Shown here: piece after piece, positions 42,253-53,888 of the stretch
How the letters are laid out: every line of letters starts with the position of its first letter
Numbering within the stretch: position 1 is the stretch's first letter
From: Lytechinus pictus
Lineage: Eukaryota > Echinodermata > Echinoidea > Temnopleuroida > Toxopneustidae
DNA: 64,000 nt
Direction of reading: 5' to 3'
Assembly (NCBI RefSeq): GCF_037042905.1
Contig: NC_087253.1
Location: 7,862,501 to 7,926,500, forward strand
Position numbers and translations under genes: made by a program
The notes under the pieces: model-generated
Database searches by the model: none
What the model was told of the DNA's origin: nothing
Seen by the model: only the letters and a program-made list of their open reading frames with translations

Positions 42253-42713
42253 CTTTTTTATACAAGAAAAAAAATAATAATAATTTAGTTTTAAAAAAAG
42301 AAGAGTGGGAAGTGCATCAGACACTATATACATGCATAAAATGCCGATGTTATTCCCGTTTTGATCAAGAATTACCTGGTTTTTTAATATTATTATTCTA
42401 ATAGCTTTTTAGGAAATCACACCACAGTTTTAGGCCACTACCGGGTTTTTCATAATGGTGATATCTTATTGAGCGCACACACCGTCCAGAGACGCTAGTG
42501 GCGCTAGCGCAGCAACAGTTCATTTGGACATATACATTATACATAACTTCAAATATATGTAAACGAAGTCAACAAAGAGATAAAGTTACTGACAAGAACA
42601 GTTTTGCATCACCAACCGAAATTCCTAGCTACCTCCTGGTGGGGCCTGCTGCCCTTCTACTTGCTGTTCCGTTCACCTAAATATATATATATATAACTTA
42701 AGATAGATATATA

Positions 42714-43653
42714 CACAACAAAAAAAGTAAGTCCCCCCTAAATCAAATTGCTGTAACTTTTGAACGGAATTATTTTGAGATATATTTCGTAGGTGGTTTT
42801 CTACACTCATTAAGCAACCTCTGGGGGAAAATGAGATTGATCAGTTGAGTCATGCATGAGTAATTAAAGATTGAATTAAAAATGATCATTTTTGAAAGTC
42901 ACAAGAGTCGTTTTTCAGATTGTGCAAATACAAAGCTGGGCAAAAGTTGTTTTTAGGTGAATTTTATGGTGTAAATGCTGTTTTACTATCCATCATTTAG
43001 CCACTCCAGTGACTCCACACACAATTTTGATATCGTATGTTCATGGTTGAGTGAGCACAATAATGCAGGGGCCGCGGGGGGGGGGGAGCCCCCCACTTTT
43101 TTCCAAAAGCATGTACAAAAATGTAAAAATGACCATACGATTGTGATTTTTTGCATATTTGAAAATCGTATCTTTTGTTTTCAATAAATGTTCATTGAAC
43201 CGTGAAACAAAGAACATTGTTGAAGATACTCTTCCCAAAAATAACTGTCATCATATTTTATCATTTTTATTGATAGAAATGTGTAAAAAATCCAATTATA
43301 GCAAATTTGGACTTGCGTTCATTCAAGCGTGAAATTTAGCCAGAAAAGTTGTATCGTCTTTTAGAAAGTACCTTTTACAAGCCTTCTGACTATTTTTCAT
43401 GATGAGAATGTGGAATTAGTTCCAATAAAAATGGAATCAAAGTCATGATATTTGGCTTGTGACTTTTGAAAAGTGACATTTTTGCCTTCTGACGGTGCTC
43501 ACTGAAGCATGACGTAAAATACGTCCATAACATTTACTCAGAGGGTAGCCTATAAAATTACCTACACGCTCATGTAAAAATATATTAAAAACTCGCATTG
43601 GTTCGGAAATTATTGATGTTTGTTTAAGGGGGGGACTTACTTTTGTTGTTGTG
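42714..43653. mobile_element. TA-flanked MITE (mariner/Tc1-like)
   Basis: CACAACAAAAAAAGTAAGTC at the left and GACTTACTTTTGTTGTTGTG at the right are inverted and flanked by TA on both sides. A poly-G hAT-like fragment (about 43068-43160) is nested within. No transposase frame is present. TA targets are typical of the IS630/mariner group; the class is inferred. Confidence 0.8.
43068..43160. mobile_element. Nested hAT-like fragment
   Basis: GCAGGGGCCGCGG, poly-G, then GTACAAAAATGTAAAAATGA CCAT and GATTGTGATT match the element at 45411-45582. The right end is missing. Confidence 0.6.
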
Positions 43654-43931
43654 TATAGTTATACAGTTCCCATATCATGCCACCCTGATACTTTGATCGG
43701 TTGGGCTTTGGACAGGAAACAACTGGTTAAGACTTTGTACCCATACATATAAACAAAATCCAACTTACGTGACTATGTTTCCTATCTTCCCCCCCCCCCC
43801 CGAAAAAAAAAGTCTCCCCTACATTTTATGTTTTACTTTTATCGAATGTTGATGTAAAGTTATTTATCCGGGGAGGTGTCGGCTTTCATGTTTATTGAGA
43901 TGAAAAAAAAATATATCAGTCGTACACAAAC

Positions 43932-44022
43932 CTTGTGAAGTTGCCTTCTGAATCAGTGACGTCACAAGAAAGACTTTCAATATGTTTTCAGACAATCTGA
44001 GTGATCTATAATACCCATACAT
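43932..44022 (-). CDS. Weak candidate signal-peptide exon of the HYR paralogue
   Basis: ATG at 44022-44020 opens 30 codons with a modest hydrophobic run (ILKVFLVTSLI). It reaches a GTTTGT donor in phase 1, which would join in frame to the HYR exon. It does not resemble exon 1 of the other gene and the donor is poor, so it may be chance. Confidence 0.2.
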
Positions 44023-44450
44023 ATTTCCTGCAAAAGTTGGATTCACTCCTGGCCTTTAGAATTCGTTTCCAATTGATGAAAGGAGTCTCCTGCTTGATCC
44101 AAAGAAAACATTAATTCACCAAAACACTACCTGATATTTCCTCTCTAAAAAATACACCATGGAGAAAGGACAACTTCCGAGAAAGAATCAGATCCCATTA
44201 GGATACATAAGATAATCGAATACTTATAATATCATAAATCTTTCACTTCACTGTTCATCAGTTACGTATTAAAGCCGTACAAGTTACTAATGAAATTGTT
44301 TTTATTTTGTCAGGTATATATGCTGGATGGTAATAAAGGTGTCAGCTATGTGGCTTTCCCTGCGTATTCAAGAATTTTAATTATGTTTATATAATTTGTG
44401 CTCCAATTGCGTTTCGTTAATTCAACATGAGTGAGGCAATCGGTATTTGA

Positions 44451-45262
44451 AGAGTTTAGTTGCAAAAAGGTTTAGGTCCACTTTGGACCATTCCTAGAAA
44501 AACCATGTTTTTTTTATTCTGACTTATTGCTATATTCTTGTGAGAAACTAAATTGTCATGATGTACTACCCTATCATGTGAACATAGAATGGGGTATAAA
44601 AGAAATCTACCTGTCTTCAATTTTTTCTATATATTTAAAAAAAAAATTATCATTGTGGACCTAACCCCTTTTGCAAGTAAACTGAAATGAATCCAATCTC
44701 TTTTGATTAAAAAAGCGATTTTTCTTTGCCACTTTCATTCACGTCTTCATTTGAATTTCAAATTGTCTTGCTATCATCAGAGTGACTAAAAATTTAGAGG
44801 TTTAGAGACAGAAAACAATAAAATTTATGAAAAATTGACCTAAACCCTTTTGACAAATGAGTTCTTCAGAAGAGTTTGGTTGCAAAAGGGGTTAGGTCCA
44901 CTCCAAGAAAATCATTTTTTAAATTTAAGTATTGCAATATTCTTATGCGAAACTGAATTTGCATGATACCCTACCATGAGAACATAAAATTGGATCAAAA
45001 GAAATCTACCTTTCTTCATATTTTTTACGATATTCTTTTCCAAAAAAAATTATGTGTGGACCTAACCCCTTTTGCAACTAAACTGAAATGGACCTAACCC
45101 CTTTTGAAAAAAAGTGATTTTTCTTTGTCATTTTAGTTCACTTTTTAATAGGAATTTCAACTTTTCTTTGGTATCATCTTATAGAGCTACTAAAAATCTA
45201 TTGATTGAGACATAAAAATCAAATTTGATGAAAAATGGACCTAACCCCTTTTACAAGTGAGC
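44451..45262. repeat. Two 420-bp tandem units with an inverted 20-bp motif
   Basis: Units start at 44451 and 44871 (AGAGTTTRGTTGCAAAA). The motif TTGCAAAAGGGGTTAGGTCC, or its complement GGACCTAACCCCTTTTGCAA, occurs about seven times: near 44461, 44656, 44837, 44879, 45058, 45090 and 45237, in both directions. Confidence 0.85.
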
Positions 45263-45410
45263 TGGCAAAACGCCATAACTTAGGCCTACACTAATAATGA
45301 CCATATAACCCAACAAACAGCACAACATTCCTTATAAAATCACCGTTCTTGTTTTGATATAATTTAAAAAGGGGCGTAATGAGGCAGGAATTATTTCAAC
45401 ATATTTGAAG

Positions 45411-45582
45411 CAGGGGCGCGGAAACGGGGAAGGGGGGGGGGGTGGGTGGGCTTCATGCACCCCCCCCCCGATTTTTTTTCAATACCGTGTACAAAAACGT
45501 AAAAACGACCATCTGATTGTGATTATTTGCATGGTTAGCCCCCCCCCCCTCCCACCTTTAAAAATCGTTCCCTCGGCCCCTG
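45411..45582. mobile_element. hAT-like poly-G MITE
   Basis: Ends CAGGGGCGCGG and CCTCGGCCCCTG. The interior has GTACAAAAACGTAAAAACGA CC and poly-C/poly-G runs. The flanks ATTTGAAG and TGAAGGGG overlap only partly as a target duplication. Confidence 0.6.
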
Positions 45583-46183
45583 TGAAGGGGATCGTAACTG
45601 GACATGTTGCACGATCGCGGAAAATGTGTATAAGTGAACCGACTAAGCTAAGAACTTGATGCCTATAAAGTAAAATTCCAGGAAATCTTATTATTGTTGA
45701 ACATGACTTGTTTAAAATATCGGCCTATTACCTTGGTTTGAAAAATGATTATTAAAAAATTAAAAACAATATATATGTATATACCAAAATTTGACTTGGA
45801 ATAGAGATATCTGCCATCAATATAATTATTTCATTTTCTTTTCCTGCTCTAAGCGACGAGGCAAAAAAAAAATCGATAATTTTCAAACTGATAATTATGT
45901 AGGCATTATAATGGAGTTGAAAGGCCAAATCGGTCAGATGTTCAATGAAATGCCATGAAACATTTTGGTTGAACGTGTTAAAAATGCAATAAATGTTCAA
46001 ATAAATGTAGGCCTACTATACTTTTGGTTTTTGTAAAGGGCTTTCAATTTAGTTTTTATCCCCAATAAATGAGCATCATGTTTTCAATAGTTTCTTCAAA
46101 ATAATATCTCTTACAATAATTTTTATTCAAACAGCTGCTTGAACTTAATTATCATTTACGAGGAGGGTGTTGGTCGCATTATT

Positions 46184-46517
46184 GGAAGAGCCGTTGTGTA
46201 GTGGTTCAGAATCTCGCCTTGTAAACAGAGGGTCGAGTGTTCGAATCCCACCGCGGTCTAGCGTCCTTTGGCAAGGCGTTAATCCACACTTTGCCACTCT
46301 CGACCCAGGTGCTAAATGGGTACCCGGTAGGATGCGAAAGATATTGTATGTTTGAATTTGCCAGCGCCACAATGAGGCTGCGATGAATGCAAGGAATGCT
46401 CCCCAGGGAGTGGAAATTGCGCACTTTTCGTGCGGGATTGAAATGAATCCAATGACCGGGGTAATAATATGCTGTAACGCGCTTTGAGCCATTCTGGGAA
46501 AAGCGCTTTATGAAAAT
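46184..46517 (+). mobile_element. tRNA-derived SINE (tRNA-Thr-like head, L2-like tail)
   Basis: The head reads GCCGTTGTGTAGTGGTTCAG with a CTTGTAA loop (TGT, Thr) and GTGTTCGAATCCCACCGCGG (B box). The 3' end reads GCGCTTTGAGCCATTCTGGG, AAAGCGCTTTATGAAAATTG and (ATT)n, which resembles 3' tails of L2-type LINEs. Open frames on the minus strand across it are not genes. Confidence 0.85.
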
Positions 46518-46529
46518 TGGCTATTATTA

Positions 46530-48640
46530 TTATTTTGAAAGTGGTTTGGGCAGTGGGCTCATACAAAGAAAATTACAATATGAGTATTTTCACATTTTGT
46601 ACCGTTCAATTAAATTCAAATAAACAATCATTTTCTTCCAATTCACAAATTTCTGCATTTTTCGTAAATATAAATTCATACAAAAATCAGTTTGACATTA
46701 GAAATATAAATATTTTCAATTTAGTTTTTGTTTAATCTGAGATTTGGTAATTCATTCATTCATTGGTTTTATTGATTACACTTTTGTGGCGGCGCCTCGA
46801 CAGGCTTACTTTGATAGGGGGTAACATGAGGGGGTAAAAGGTGCCGGGTACTGCCATGAACGTTGTATTCATCAATATTTTTTATGTTCCATAGCTCCAC
46901 ACTGCACTCCTCCCCATTTCTCTCTCTGTATTCTTTATTTTCTCATCACTGGGCACACACATTTTCTTTTTTGCCTCCCATCCACTTCAATTCCCTAGCT
47001 CGCTCTCCTCTTAATTGAACCTCATCTCAATTTTGCCGATTGAAAACCATATCGCAAGTATCAATAGAGCCATACCCGTTTCACCAACTCTTTTTTTTCT
47101 TCTCGAGGATCAGTATAAAATTAATATAGACAATCAATAAGCACTTATTGTACATGTTGTAACGTAACGTCATCTTACAAGTTGGCGCATTCTGTGAACA
47201 GATTTATATATTTTTCTTGGATTGAGTAGGTCGTGATTGTAATAAGACTTTTTGATGCCTTACATTATATTTAACAGCGGGAATTATTGATGAAACCAGA
47301 AGTAAATTTAAGCTCAGGCTAAAAGTGAAGGTCTTTTTGCTTAACTTGTTGCTTTTGTTTTCAACAATATCAGTCACTGCGCGGCTGTTCGAAAATATTA
47401 AGCCTTATTTTGCTCTCAAGTCAAACATCGTTGCAGCTAATAATTTCATAAACCAATATTCTTATAAACTTGAATGTAGATTGGAAATATATAGGTTTCT
47501 CAAATTAGTTTTGTGGTTTTCAAATGCAATACTCCACAGACATTACAAGCAAGAGCTCACGATCGCATTACCAAACTTGAAAACATATGCAAATTCGGGT
47601 TTTATGTATTTTCGACGAATACTTGAAAAAGATATCATTTGTGACCTTTTGGGGCTATATTAATTGCGAAACGTAAAAGGTCTTGCTTGTAAGTCGAACT
47701 CTCAATTTCAAAAGCACCTACTACATTCAAAACCTTACTACTTGAATGAAAGAAACGTACAAACCATTGTTATTATAGTATATTTTATAGCTAATGTTGT
47801 CAATGTTCAAATAATATAATTTCGAGGTAGTAAAGGAAAATCCTGAAAGAATAAGATGCACGGGGCACCCGTAAGCGATTCTGCATTTTAAGTTCTTTGA
47901 AATGCCTTAATTGCCTCATTTTTTACAAGAGTAAATTATTTTTCAATATAAAAATAAATGTACATTATGTTACAAAATGATATACACAAATGAAATCCGC
48001 TTGGAGCAAGTTTGCTGAAGAGATGACAATCTGCAAATAGGGAATACAAAGGGAAGAGAAAAAAACTATATTAAGCCATGTTTATATACATGAAGATAAT
48101 TCATCGTTTGTATCGTTACTCTTTAACATAGCCTAGCCTTAATGAAAATGTACATGAGTAATGAAACGGAACATGTCAACGACACGAGTCTATATTACAT
48201 GGAATCACAGTAACTTCAAGCTTAAAGGGAAATGAAATATACCTTTGGAACAAGTGGGCTTGTGTGAAAACAGAAAATTCAAAGAATAAGATCAAAGGTT
48301 TGAGAGAAATCGGACAAAAGTTATGAACATTTTAAGATTGCGATCACTAATGCTATGGAGATCCTACCGTTGGTAATGCGATAAAGATGTGTGATGTCAC
48401 ATGTGAACAACCTTCCCTTTGAATGGACTATAAAATACCTTGAAAATACTTCAATATCAATATTTTGTCCGGCAAATTGTCAGATCTTACAACCTCCCTT
48501 GATTTTGATTGGCTGAGAACTTGTCGGATATATAAATGTCCAACATGTCCTTTTTATGAAAAGCTCCCCAGGTCTTGTTTATATTCAGATTTTAATTAAC
48601 CAATCTCGTATGATCACTCACCTTCCTAACGGAAAGAACA
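46530..48640. other. Intergenic downstream of metallothionein, no gene seen
   Basis: AT-rich. 48225-48440 contains AAGTTATGAAC and GATGTCACATG and resembles half of a TTAA-type MITE. A frame at 47325-47663 with a signal-like start begins at GTG and is not credible. 46740-46790 looks like an old LINE tail. Confidence 0.5.
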
Positions 48641-48653
48641 TGGTCTTGATGAC

Positions 48654-48730
48654 CTAGCACGTACAGTTCCCCATAGTACAGGCACAGCCTCCTTCACATT
48701 TACAGCCATCGGCACACTTACACGCAGCAT
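48654..48730 (-). CDS. Metallothionein exon 3 (C-terminal cluster)
   Basis: 77 bases after CTTTTTCAG. Encodes NAACKCADGCKCEGGCAC and TMGNCTC, then TAG at 48656-48654. Confidence 0.92.
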
Positions 48731-51159
48731 CTGAAAAAGGTATAAAAAAGTTTTTTTTTAAAAATCACTCTTTAGATGAATACCATCGCTTGGAGAAGTC
48801 TCTAATAATGAAAATGCAGTTAACAGAACACAACTGTCGGCATGAAAACATCGGTACAAATCCAAAAAGAGAGTGGATTTTCGGGGTATATTTCAAGAGT
48901 AGCATTCAATGACAACTGATTAAAGATCTTTTGTCACATCCTGGTAGTATAAAAAAAACACATGCCGGTGACACAGAATAATAATTTTATGCCACTCTTT
49001 ATATTTGCCCCCCCCCCCCATAAAAAAATACATAAATTAAAACCGGCACAGATCGGGTTCCGAGACGCATCTTTTATAACCAAACAAACGGTCATATCCT
49101 ACATTAATGGTTTCCAAATCCGAATTCGCAATATATTTTCAATTATGGATATATTATGTCGGTATGTTTAATTAATAATAATAGGGCCTATTTCCAACAG
49201 CATAATGTTGGCATATTGAACTAGAATTAACTTAGCTAGGTTGGTTCAATTATTCAGTATACAAATGTACAGGCTTGTACTTTGCTTAGAGTGAATTCAT
49301 TGGCAGGATTTATTGATAAATTATGTCGAATTTGATTGGCGACTCACTTGAACACTTTCCACAGCAAGTTCCATCTCCTTCCTTACAGCATTTTCCCGTG
49401 ATGCAGCACTCTCCACCCCCGCAGGCACACTCTTTGCCGTCTGGAATGAAAAAAGTTTAACGTAATACAATTGTCACTGGTGGGGAACTTAAAGTATATT
49501 TTAAAATATCTCATTTTAAGACTACAAATTTTGAAATAAAGCAAAGTATGATGTCATTCGTTATCAAATTATTGTTTACATATCAGATAAATTATAGATA
49601 AGCTCGGCGGAGCATAACCAAAGCGAAAATTCAACTTCGAATATGAACACTACTTTATTGAAACATTATTGAAATATTGAAAAAAAAAATTAAACTTCCT
49701 AGTGACGCCATATTTCAATAAACTTTCTTCGTTTTCTTATTTCTTTCTATCCATACTTCTTTATTTTTTTTAATTTCTATTCCCCGCTAATAGCAATAAT
49801 AATCTAGGGACGCTCACATCCCTTCTCCCCGTGGTATCACCGGACCTCTGGTTATACAAGACCTCGAAGGCGCAGCGCACGGTATTTGTCCCAATGTCAC
49901 ATCAACTGGCCTTGGAGAATTGTATGTGCCCTATAGAAAGGTGACATTCTCCTTCAGATTAAAAAAAATGCAGAATGCAGACATAATTATTTAGGTAGTC
50001 TCTACCACTTGGCGCAGTGCAATATCAAACGCGTCGGGAGATACAGCCCCTACAGCTCGCGTGCTCAGATTAACCCTCGATTGATCTTCGATCATCACCG
50101 TCCCGTCCGCGTGGCGCCATTTCAGCATGTTATGTACGTATCAAAAATTTACACTAGAAACAATTTAATCCTGTAAAATTATACATTTGTAATATCCTGA
50201 AGATTTTTCCACATTTTAACATTGGTACAGATCCATTTAAGCAAATGACGATATAACTGTCGAAAAACATTTCCGCTTGAGTGAGCACCACTTTTGAAAA
50301 GTTAGTGAAAAATGATTTGCGCAGAACTTTGAAATAGTTATGCGATAAGAGTAGACCTTATAATCATGAAAAAGAAATTAGCTAGTAAAATTTATTTGAA
50401 GATATATTTTACCTTTTTAACTTGTTTCCTTGCCCAAAACACTGCGAAGAGTGCATTGCGCCCCACCCCATTCCGAGGCCATCGTGACGATATTTGCTTT
50501 ACACTGAGCTGTGATTTTTACCTGAAATGGCTTAGGCTTGATTTTCATTGTGTTAATCATTGTCAAGTTTGGGAAACAAGTATTAAATAAAAAATGAAAT
50601 GTAAACCCACTTTCAATGATAAAAACTTAGTGAAAAATGCTGGAGATGTCTGATATAAACTTTGGTTCAGATTCAGTTATGTCCTCAGATCCAGCTGGCA
50701 CAAATAGGGTAAAGGTTGTGCTTACTAAGTGTTGAAATTTCAATTTGGACCGTGGCAAAATTATTACAAAATGCTTGAATGTATCGTTTTATTTCAATTG
50801 ACTAAAAGTGCAAGGGAAAGGTATGAGAAATGTTTCGCAGGGTAAGTATGATTTCGCCTTTTCCCCTTGACACAGCGTGAAAACGAGCATTTCTGCGCAA
50901 ACAGATTTCTGCGAGCTTTACAAAAATGGACAGTGCTCACTCAAGTGTAACATTCTGTCAAAACTTTTACTTTCATTGGATAGATGAGACCCAAACCCAA
51001 GATTATATGTGAAAAAATTACCCACATGTTATACAATTTTTAATTCCCAGGGCTTTTTCAAAGTGTAAACTTTTGTTGATACGCACTGTATATATAGTTT
51101 TTTATAGACTGAAATATCTTACCTTGGCAACAGAAACACTTAACGTCAGGTCCAGGCAT
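48654..51159 (-). CDS. Metallothionein, sea-urchin type (three coding exons)
   Basis: Minus-strand join of 51159-51123, 49440-49348 and 48730-48654. It totals 207 bases and closes in frame to 68 residues plus stop. The product has 20 cysteines in CxC and CC pairs (KCFCCQ, ECACGGGECC, GKCCKEGDGTCCGKC, CKCADGCKCEGGCAC, NCTC). It starts MPGPDVKC and has the order known from sea urchin metallothioneins, with the larger metal cluster at the N terminus. It should bind Zn, Cu or Cd in the cytosol for storage and detoxification. It is about four residues longer than the 64-residue sea urchin form I remember, through GP near the start and a two-residue insertion before TCCGKC. Splice sites are consensus (GTAAGA and GTGAGT; TTCCAG and TTTTTCAG). 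Intron 1 contains a TA-flanked MITE. Upstream metal-response elements support metal induction. Confidence 0.93.
49348..49440 (-). CDS. Metallothionein exon 2
   Basis: 93 bases between TTCATTCCAG and GTGAGT. Encodes DGKECACGGGECCITGKCCK and EGDGTCCGKCS, with nine cysteines, phase 1-1. Confidence 0.92.
50133..51088. mobile_element. TA-flanked MITE in metallothionein intron 1
   Basis: Left end TGTACGTATCAAAAATTTAC and right end GTAAACTTTTGTTGATACGC are inverted and TA-flanked. Inner pairs include GAGTGAGCACCACTTTTGAA near 50280 and TGCTCACTCAAG near 50936. It ends 34 bases downstream of the exon 1 donor. Confidence 0.75.
51123..51159 (-). CDS. Metallothionein exon 1 (start)
   Basis: Encodes MPGPDVKCFCCQ and ends CAAG|GTAAGA in phase 1. 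The bases before ATG are CATCATCACC, a good context. Confidence 0.9.
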
Positions 51160-51262
51160 GGTGATGATGTATTGAAACTGGTGATTCTAAGAATGATTAG
51201 GAAGTCGTTCGTAGGTGCAGGTTTCAGCCAGCAGAATGATGAAGACTGGTTTTCCGAGTGGG

Positions 51263-51269
51263 TTTTTAT
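51263..51269 (-). promoter_or_regulatory. TATA-like element of the metallothionein gene
   Basis: ATAAAAA on the minus strand about 105 bases before the start codon and just downstream of the nearest metal-response core. Weak on its own; position makes it plausible. Confidence 0.35.
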
Positions 51270-51287
51270 GTCTTTTCATCAAGTTCC

Positions 51288-51294
51288 GTGTGCA
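51288..51294 (-). promoter_or_regulatory. Metal-response element core
   Basis: TGCACAC on the minus strand fits the MTF-1 core TGCRCNC, about 130 bases upstream of the start codon. Confidence 0.55.
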
Positions 51295-51323
51295 AATCCT
51301 TCCTAAATTGTTATCAAATTCTG

Positions 51324-51335
51324 TGCACCCGGCCC
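51324..51335 (+). promoter_or_regulatory. Full-length metal-response element
   Basis: TGCACCCGGCCC matches the complete 12-base MTF-1 consensus TGCRCNCGGCCC, about 165 bases upstream of the metallothionein start. Such elements work in either orientation. Confidence 0.75.
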
Positions 51336-51384
51336 AGTTAAGCCCTTGGCCTTGGGGGTGTGGTCAAGGACGAGTGCTTAATTT

Positions 51385-51391
51385 TGCACAC
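51385..51391 (+). promoter_or_regulatory. Metal-response element core
   Basis: TGCACAC fits TGCRCNC. About 230 bases upstream of the metallothionein start. Confidence 0.45.
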
Positions 51392-51463
51392 GTTATTTTT
51401 TTTACCTTCGAAATGGGGGCGTTTTTGTTCGGAAATTCAACAGTCATAATAGTAGTCGACTAT

Positions 51464-51470
51464 TGCACGC
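51464..51470 (+). promoter_or_regulatory. Metal-response element core
   Basis: TGCACGC fits TGCRCNC. About 305 bases upstream, next to a poly-G run at 51490. Confidence 0.45.
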
Positions 51471-53208
51471 CGCACCTTTCAGGGCGGAGGGGGGGGGGGG
51501 GGGGGCTATAGGCGGATGGTCCGCAATGTCTACGAACCCCAGCGATTAACGGTAAATCCACTAGCCCTGACGATAAGTTGGTTCGATAAAAACAGAAAGA
51601 AATAGTTTGGGACATTTTAATGAAAACCCAACAAAAAATAACAAGTTTAATTTTAAGTTTTTCATTTTGTGCAGCTGCTTGGTATGTCGTGTGATATGTT
51701 TTTTTTTCGAAATGTTTTTTTTTCCCAAGAAATTGACAGTTTTCTTATTTCAGCATGCAGACGTATCATTTTAATGCATTCAATAAAAAGAAAAAAAGGT
51801 ATTTCAATCATTATCATATTTCAATTAAAGAGGAGCAGTTCACAAATGATATTTTAAATTCGAATCTGTAAAACTTCAAACTCTCTTATGCTTTGATGGA
51901 TCCATGAACATCAACAAACAGGGAACGAGGGAAATATATGTCCTCTCGTGGGGGGGGGGTCATGATCTATATTTTGTCCCCCATTTAAAAAAAAATCGCT
52001 AAGTTGCTCTGCTCCTTGCAAGAAAAACAAGTGTGAAGTAGGCAAGGTTAACCATGCAAATGTGCACCAAATTGCATTATTTCAAGCACGATGCAAAATG
52101 CTCTCGATGGGTGCCCCCGAATATGGCCCTGGGAAGCGGGGTTGCTGTGTGCGTTATTCACAATAGGCACCACCCCCTGGGAAATCAGGTAGGTATGCTA
52201 CAAAGTAGAAATTTAATCCAAATCGCATTCATTTTTAGTGGAAACTTTTGTTTTGCTTGTCAAATTATTTGATTTTATTTACATGTGAATAATTTTTGTT
52301 GTAATCCTGATTCTGTTTTCATTATAGGTCATTGATGGAAAACAGCTTTTTGCAGATCTTTTGTACCTGACTAGATATATTTTAATAACTAATTAAATAA
52401 ATGAATGAAATATAGCTCCCACAATCGCTCGCTTGGCGAGCTCATGCACTTCGTTCTCTCGCTACATTGTCAAATTTTCAGAATTGTGTGATCTTTAAGA
52501 CAAATATTTATCTCTATTTTATTTTCTTGTTAATCTGTAAAGAAAGCGTGGATAATAAAGAAAATTGCAACATCTAGCTGTATTACTTATTTTAAAACGA
52601 ACTACGAAGTAACCGATCCGAATTAATATACTTGCTGAAATATGGGGGGGGGGGGGGGCGAACGGGTTGATGTCACACCAAGTAACGTAATATATCATTT
52701 AAAATCGGAAGAGTTGCTTTTTCCCGTTTTCGAAAAACACATTACCTGTTTTGATATATACATGTGACTTCTACTATTTTTATTTTGTATGGATCGGATG
52801 CTTGTTTACGATACACTGACATCTCTACTGTTACACAATTAATGAACATAATTATGCGTAATAAATTACCATACTTTCTGTTTTGGTTGTTTTTTGGTCG
52901 ACCGGCGAGAGAACTTACTATATATATAGGAACAATTTTCATTTTGGCCACCCCTTGCCACCGCCGGTCGACGGTTCTTTCAATTTTCTATGTGTTTTTA
53001 TTCCTTTTGCCAGAAATAAAATAGAATAATATTAAATCAATTAATACACACATGAATAAACAAATAAATGAATGAATAAATTAATAAATAAACAATCTAC
53101 CCCCACATACAATTGAGAATAAAAGGTGAATCAATTTATAGGTTTAAGTGCAGAATAACTTGATTAGGCCTCTATAAAAAGAAGAAATATCAAAATACCC
53201 TATGCAGC
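51471..53208. other. Intergenic, nothing coding
   Basis: Poly-G runs near 51490, 51951 and 52645; 52125-52190 resembles the 3' part of the 9300-9830 duplication. The short inverted pair GGTCGACCGGCG and CGCCGGTCGAC lies at 52897-52976. No gene was seen. Confidence 0.5.
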
Positions 53209-53888
53209 AATTTATTTGTCAGGAGTTTGCACTCGTCTTTCGACATGTTCGACTGCCAGAGTAATTAGGTTCGATGACCTAACTATTCTGACTTGCTTAA
53301 TTAAAATACCCTTTGTATATTGAACAAAGCACGAATTTACAAACCTACATATAGTGCAGAGTGGAGAATTCAGAATATGTCTTTTCTGTATAATATTGCG
53401 TAACATCGGGGTAACATCTTCCGATTAGCTTTTCAGTCGCAACAGTTTTGCACTTGGCTCGTCTTTGCGATCGTCTTTGCACTAGCTCGACTGCCAGAGC
53501 ATTAATTTTTATGGTTCTCTGAATGTCCAAAATAATGCCCTTTGTATATAAACAATTCACGAAAACAAAGAAAAAAGCAGACCGAACTTTTTTAGAATAT
53601 ATATGCTTTTTTGTATGACGTAACTTATCTTCCGATCAGCTTTTCTTCAGCAACAGTTTTGCACTCGTCTTTGCCATCGTCTTTGCACTCGATTGCCATA
53701 TAGCAAAGGTCCAGGACCCCAGCATTGTAATGGTTCTCTGAATATATATCAATTCACGGAAACAAGCAGAGTGAATTTTGTTAGAATATCTTTTCTGTAT
53801 TACGTAACCCGGGTACGTAACACACTTATCTTCTTATCAACTTGTCTTTGGCAATATAGTTTTGCACTCGTCTTTGGGCTCGTTTTTT

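Noticed and set aside
46184-46260. Possible tRNA-Thr gene
   Set aside because: It continues into a body with an L2-like tail and (ATT)n; it is a SINE head.
47325-47663. 112-residue open frame with a signal-peptide-like start
   Set aside because: It begins with GTG, not ATG. It has no splice context or family resemblance and lies in AT-rich DNA where such frames arise by chance.
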